From the NCBI RefSeq assembly GCF_000002865.3, contig NW_001865040.1:940954-1004953 (forward strand): a stretch of DNA of 64,000 bases. The letters are read 5' to 3'. The translations under genes and the position numbers were made by a program. This DNA comes from Monosiga brevicollis MX1. Taxonomy: Eukaryota > Opisthokonta > Choanoflagellata > Craspedida > Salpingoecidae. A model generated the notes under the pieces. That model did not search any database and was not told the DNA's origin. It worked only from the letters and a program-made list of their open reading frames with translations. This document shows positions 59,432-64,000 of this stretch, in pieces (within the stretch, counting starts at the first letter, position 1; every line of letters begins with the position of its first letter).

Positions 59432-62400
59432 ATGGGGCGACGAAAGCAGGGACGGCACATCCAGAACAGGTTGGTGGTGGTGGTGGGGGGAAGGGGGGAA
59501 GGGGGTGCCTGCATGCCTCGGTGGCCATCTGGGGTGGGATTAAGGCAGAGTCGTTCAACATGCTGGGATTTTGGCTGATGATTCATCTTTGATTTGCCAC
59601 TACCCTTAGCGGTAATGCTGGGAACAGCAAGAAAGCGTCCAAGGATGAGGTGAAACAGCTCCAGGCGACACTGAAGAAGCAAGGTGAGGCCAGCCTTGGT
59701 AGCTATTGCCGTGCCCTGGCCGCTCGCCATCACACGCTCACTTGCTATCCCAAATTCTGGCATGCTTGCTTCAGCCGATGAGCGCCGCGAGGCAGTTGAG
59801 GCTGCCAAAGCCGAAAAAGCAGGTACCCGTTCCTGCCTGCCGCCATGGTTTTCTTGGCCCCTGCTCTTCTCATCCTATCTTCTGCCTCATCTCCCCAGCT
59901 CGTTATGGCGGGGCATCCAGTGCCCCTAAACAGGGCGCCGCTTCTTCGGCCACCGGCTCTGGTTCAGGTCATCCAGGGTTAGTGCCGTGGCCCGTCGCTC
60001 CTCCGTCCCATCTGTTCTCTCACTGAAGCGATCAACTGTCAATCTGGTGTTCGTGTGTGCCTCCAACTTTTGACCACACCAACCTTCCTTCAATCGTGAC
60101 AACCAATGCAGACGAGGACGTCAACCAGATGCTTACGCTGCTGCCCATGTTGCTGCAGCCAGCCGCTCTGCCGGTAAGCCCTATGGAGAACCCATATGCT
60201 GGCGGAAGCTTTCGAGGATACATCTCTAACACCTGCTGCCCGCCGTTGCCGCCGAAACCCACCGCTACCTATTAAATAGCGTCTGCACCAAAGAACGCAA
60301 GTGCCAGTGACCACGCATCTGCTGTGCCAGACAATGTTGCCGGTAGCCCTTTGCAAACGCACCTCGTTTCGGTACGTACCGGCCCAACCAAAGTCCGCAT
60401 GTTTGTCTGCTGCTTGCCTTGTTATGCTCACTTCCTCCCTCTGCTCCGCTTGCTGATGATTCAGTCGGACTGTGACTTGACCAAATGGACAGGCAAAACG
60501 CCATCACAGTTGCTGTACGACCACTGCCGCAAGAAAAAATGGCTCAAACCTGGATTTTCGGTGAGCCTCATCCTCCCGGTGGTATGCGGCCAGATCGAGC
60601 CGAGACCCGAACCTGATGCCGAGGCGATAACGGCTCATCACACATCTGCCATGTTTCACTCTTTTCTCATGACCTGTCTGGTCTTGAATAGATCAAGAGC
60701 GCAAAGGGTGGTAGTGTTGTCACCGTACGTGGCCATCAACTGCATGTGAATGGCGCATCAAGACAATTGCTTGAAAGTTGTGCAGTCATCTCACCCTTCG
60801 CCTTGCATAACTCAACCAGGTCTTTTTGAATCGCGAAGATGAAAAAACCAAGGAGCGCAAGACCATCGTTTGCAAAGATCCTCGAATTTACGTCGACAGT
60901 ACCGAGGCCAAGAATTTTGGTGCCGTATACGCTTTGCATCGCGTTGCTTATGATCTGGTAGGCCTCATTTCCATGCTTATTTCAGCGTCCACTGGCCTCG
61001 GTGTCCTCTTTGTCTTCTTGCCCTTCTGCTGACATCGCCCTGCCTTTGTGCATCCCAATCGGTCGCTGCGCCTTCTCAGCAAATCAATCTTGTGCTGCCA
61101 CCGGGCTATCGCGATTACTGGAAACAACTCGAGGCTGAGCGAAAAGAGCATCCAACCCGAGGCAAGACATCCTGCCCGACAGATCCCTTCACGGTTCAAG
61201 AAGATCATGTGAGTGCTTCCTTGCCAGCCAAAAAGCGGTTTCCCCAGCTTCTGTTGGCTTGCAGCGTCATGCTCAGCTTGCCTTTTTCTTATGACACGTA
61301 GGAGCGTGAGCGTCAAGCGCGGGATGCTGAGCGTAAACGCCGACAGCGTGCCAAAGAAGTGCGTACTGAGGTCCATCGACCCGACAACCCCCCCCCCCTT
61401 TTTTTTTTTTTTTTTTGCCTTGCTCGTACTTAATCTTACTATCTCAACTCTATGTCAGCTCAACCCCAAGTACCAGCACGAAACCGTGATTATGGAGGAC
61501 GCTCATCGCCAAGACGCTGAGGTGCGATGCGACCATGGTTTTCTCATGTGTCCAAGCCCTCTTGAGCTTGGCTTCTCTTGTTCTCTTTTTTTGCTCGTCC
61601 AGGCTCGTTTGCATTAATATGAACGTTATGCTTCCGCGAGGTGCAGGAGGCCATCAAGTCTTGCATGGTTTACGCCTCCACCTTTGGCATAGGGGGCACC
61701 CGAACCAGTGGCAAAGATCAAACCATTTTGCCGAGCTTGTGTCGCAAAGGCTTTTTAAAAGCACATGTCAAGGAGGCCATGCAGTATACTCACACCGAGT
61801 GCGTATCACAAATCGCTGTTTGCGCGTGCTTATTCGCAGAGTTGGTCTGCCCTCTAACTTCTCTTTGCTCATCTCTCACAGGAAAGAGGCGCAGTCGTGG
61901 TTGCTCTTGCACTTGCCGGAGCGCGATCTTCCAAAGCAATTTCAACACGTTCACTCTGGTGTATCCGTCGGCAGCTCCACACAGGTTGGTTGGCCGAGTA
62001 TGTGGGCCGTCCCTTTCTGCGCAATGGCAACCACATGCTGGGTCACCACACGTAGGACTGCCATGGGTTGAAGGACTTGTCTCACACATGTTCAATGCCG
62101 TCTTAGGCTGAGCTTAGCCGAATTTACAAGGCTGACAAGCTGGCCGAGTATGGGTTTGCCCATCATGTCATTGTGCAGTACGTTGTTGCGGCGTGGTGAT
62201 CGCGAGCTCGCGTGCCCTTGATGCTCTTGTTTTCTGCTGTGGCAAGCTCAAAACTTTTGTTCCCTCTTCACATCACAGGGAACTCGAGCGCAACGGTGAC
62301 AATGTGTTTGCAGCGCTCGTCACGTTGGTCATGGACCTGCTCGATCAGAAGGATGCCAGCTCATATTTGTACGTGTGTGTGCGCCCACAACGCAGGGTGA

Positions 62401-64000
62401 ACTGCGGTGCGCAGTCGTAGGTTGCGACTGACTTTGAACATATTTCCTGTTTGATTGCTAGAACGCCGGCCGAGGATGAAGCAAGACACCGTGATTGCTT
62501 GGAAATTCGCAAAAGCGAGCGCGAGGTGCTCTCAAGCGTAAATCCTGATGCTTTTCAAAGCAACGTGGAGGAAGGCTGCTGCTGGTTGCAGATTGCGGTC
62601 GACATTGAGGTGAGCCTTCACATCCCAACTAACGCTAGGTATCTCTAGCTGCTTCATCCTGGGAGTCACATGGCGTTCTTTATGTTGCACCGGTGTAGGG
62701 TCTGGCCGAGCCCATTACCATGGTGGTGCTTTATGATCAGCGCAGTGCCTATCCTCATTCACCGCCGTTGGTACTGGTGAGTCTGCGTCGTCAGTCATGA
62801 TGCGCTCAGTGACTTGCTGCACGTCTCACATCTAGGCGCCCCCTCCGACATTTCCACTTGACAGACCAAACATGACAGCTTGCCAGGTGTTATACTTCTT
62901 GGTATCACGAAGCACCTCAACAAGTTTGCGCTGCAGCACACGTTTGAAGACGGCGTATGTTATTGTTCGAGCCCTCCTTCACCTGGGTCGTGGTTGCCTC
63001 GACCGACTGGACCTTTGACCTTTCGAATCATGCATCATTGTGTTGGATAGGCCATCTTTGAGCTGCAAATGGAAATTCAAGATGCGCTTCCAAAATTGTT
63101 GGCCAATCCACCGCCTTTGGCTTCACTGCACCTGCAGGTTTGTCGTCACTTGCATTGCTGTGCGCAACCTTGGAGGTGGCTGAGCCCTTGCAGCACACAC
63201 TTTGTCACGTGCGTTTACGTGAGAAATCATCCGCTCTTGCATGTGGTATTGGACACATAGAAAGATAAGGATGCAGCGGCCGGCCCTGTATCAGTCCGTT
63301 TGGGACAAAAACTAGGTGAAGAAGACTTGCTCGCTGCCTCCGCAGCAGACCGTCAAGGAAAAAAAGGGCGTAGCAAAGGCAGCGCTATGCCTGCTCTCCG
63401 CGACAACACCGGGGTCAACGCCAAGCTGCAGGCCTCAGAGACGGCACTCGTCGCTAAAAATGCCTACCAAAAGGTGGGTTGTTCAACCTGCTTCAGTACA
63501 AAATGGGTCACATCTAACACTCATCAGATATTGGGACGCTTGTCAATGGTAATCGGGGCTGCTCAATCGTGATAGATGTTGGGCAAGCGTCAGAAATTAC
63601 CCAGCTACAAGGAGCGTGCCGAAATCCTGCGCTTGGTGCAGAGCAATCAGGCAGGTCTCAGGTCTCAGCGCTTTTACACCTTTGGACGCAGCACTTGTTT
63701 GTCACCAAACCACAGCTGACCATCTTGCTGGGTCGTCCAGACCGTCATTATTGCTGGAGAGACGGGTTGTGGCAAGACAACTCAAGTTCCTCAGTTTATC
63801 TTGGAGGATCTACTCGCCAGTGGCAATGGGAGCGCGTGCCACATTTATTGCACTCAGGTGAGGCATCCCGGGGCAAGCTGTTTGATGGTCAAGTGTCTGA
63901 ATGACTAGACTGACATTACCGCATACTTCTGAGCGGCTTGGCAAACCTCACCGCATCACGCCCTCTTTCTCAACTTGCGTAGCCACGTCGGTTGTCAGCC
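59432..64000 (+). CDS. DExH RNA helicase with UBA and RWD domains (DHX57/DHX29 group), 5' part
   Basis: Exons: 59432-59469, 59610-59683, 59775-59822, 59899-59977, 60112-60173, 60280-60371, 60465-60560, 60692-60724, 60820-60957, 61080-61208, 61302-61358, 61459-61521, 61647-61798, 61882-61984, 62107-62177, 62279-62368, 62462-62609, 62699-62776, 62865-62954, 63051-63137, 63261-63473, 63576-63650, 63741-63857, then 63983 to the right edge. A basic low-complexity start is followed by [16 protein letters not shown] and [17 protein letters not shown] with LPPGYRDYW, as in DHX29 and yeast YLR419W. A UBA-like segment ([19 protein letters not shown]) and an RWD domain ([16 protein letters not shown], then a conserved helix) recall DHX57. 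The helicase core begins [15 protein letters not shown], motif [18 protein letters not shown], then motif Ia TQ|PRRLSA at the edge. The intron after 63650 starts GC. Family confident, orthology not. Confidence 0.87.
61388..61416. repeat. C-run followed by poly(T) in a helicase-gene intron
   Basis: About eleven C then eighteen T, in the intron 61359-61458, about 40 bases before the acceptor. Confidence 0.92.

Overview
The window reads as a piece of a compact, intron-rich protist genome. Base composition is moderately GC-rich, genes are close together, almost every gene is cut by many short GT-AG introns of roughly 40 to 300 bases, and long (CA)n and other microsatellites lie between genes and inside introns. 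The gene set mixes general eukaryotic functions with families tied to the animal lineage: an SH2 adaptor with phosphotyrosine-like motifs, TNF-receptor-type cysteine repeats joined to C1q-like domains, the LRP chaperone MESD, and the ciliary protein TTC23. This points to a choanoflagellate, most likely Monosiga brevicollis or a close relative. That assignment is an inference from gene content and architecture, not from an alignment.

Layout from left to right. A 3' fragment of the Golgi golgin CASP (+) converges on a DUF7869-like gene (-). A secreted TNFR-repeat/C1q-like protein (+) follows, then a DDE transposase (-) carrying one in-frame stop, and MESD (+). Next are a CAP-Gly/IQ/EF-hand gene (-), an arfaptin-type AH/BAR gene (-), GALT (+), the nucleolar RRM protein NIFK (-), an SH2 adaptor (+), a cytosolic-type sulfotransferase (-), and the V-ATPase proteolipid (+). 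The GATOR1 subunit DEPDC5/Iml1 (-) has 27 reconstructed coding exons and sits head to head, 97 bases away, with a membrane-anchored 2OG-Fe(II) oxygenase (+). After an unresolved stretch of about 2.8 kb come a single-exon Ser/Thr kinase (+), an IQGAP-type CH-domain protein without IQ or GAP regions (+), TTC23 (-), PEX19 (+), dolichol kinase (-), a kinesin with a C-terminal FYVE finger (-), and the 5' part of a UBA/RWD DExH helicase of the DHX57/DHX29 group (+), which runs off the right edge.

Neighbours mostly alternate in orientation, so the window is a chain of divergent and convergent pairs. Several products belong to the endomembrane and nutrient-signalling system (CASP, MESD, arfaptin, V-ATPase c, dolichol kinase, FYVE-kinesin, DEPDC5), but nothing suggests they form one cluster. 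No prokaryotic defence system, CRISPR array, rRNA, convincing tRNA or virus-like element was seen. The most unusual items are domain combinations and losses: TNFR repeats with C1q-like domains, a motor with FYVE, DEPDC5 without its DEP domain, an IQGAP CH domain without a GAP, and a V-ATPase c subunit with a cysteine-rich tail. Exon models were built by hand from splice signals, phase and remembered family sequences; they were not checked against transcripts.
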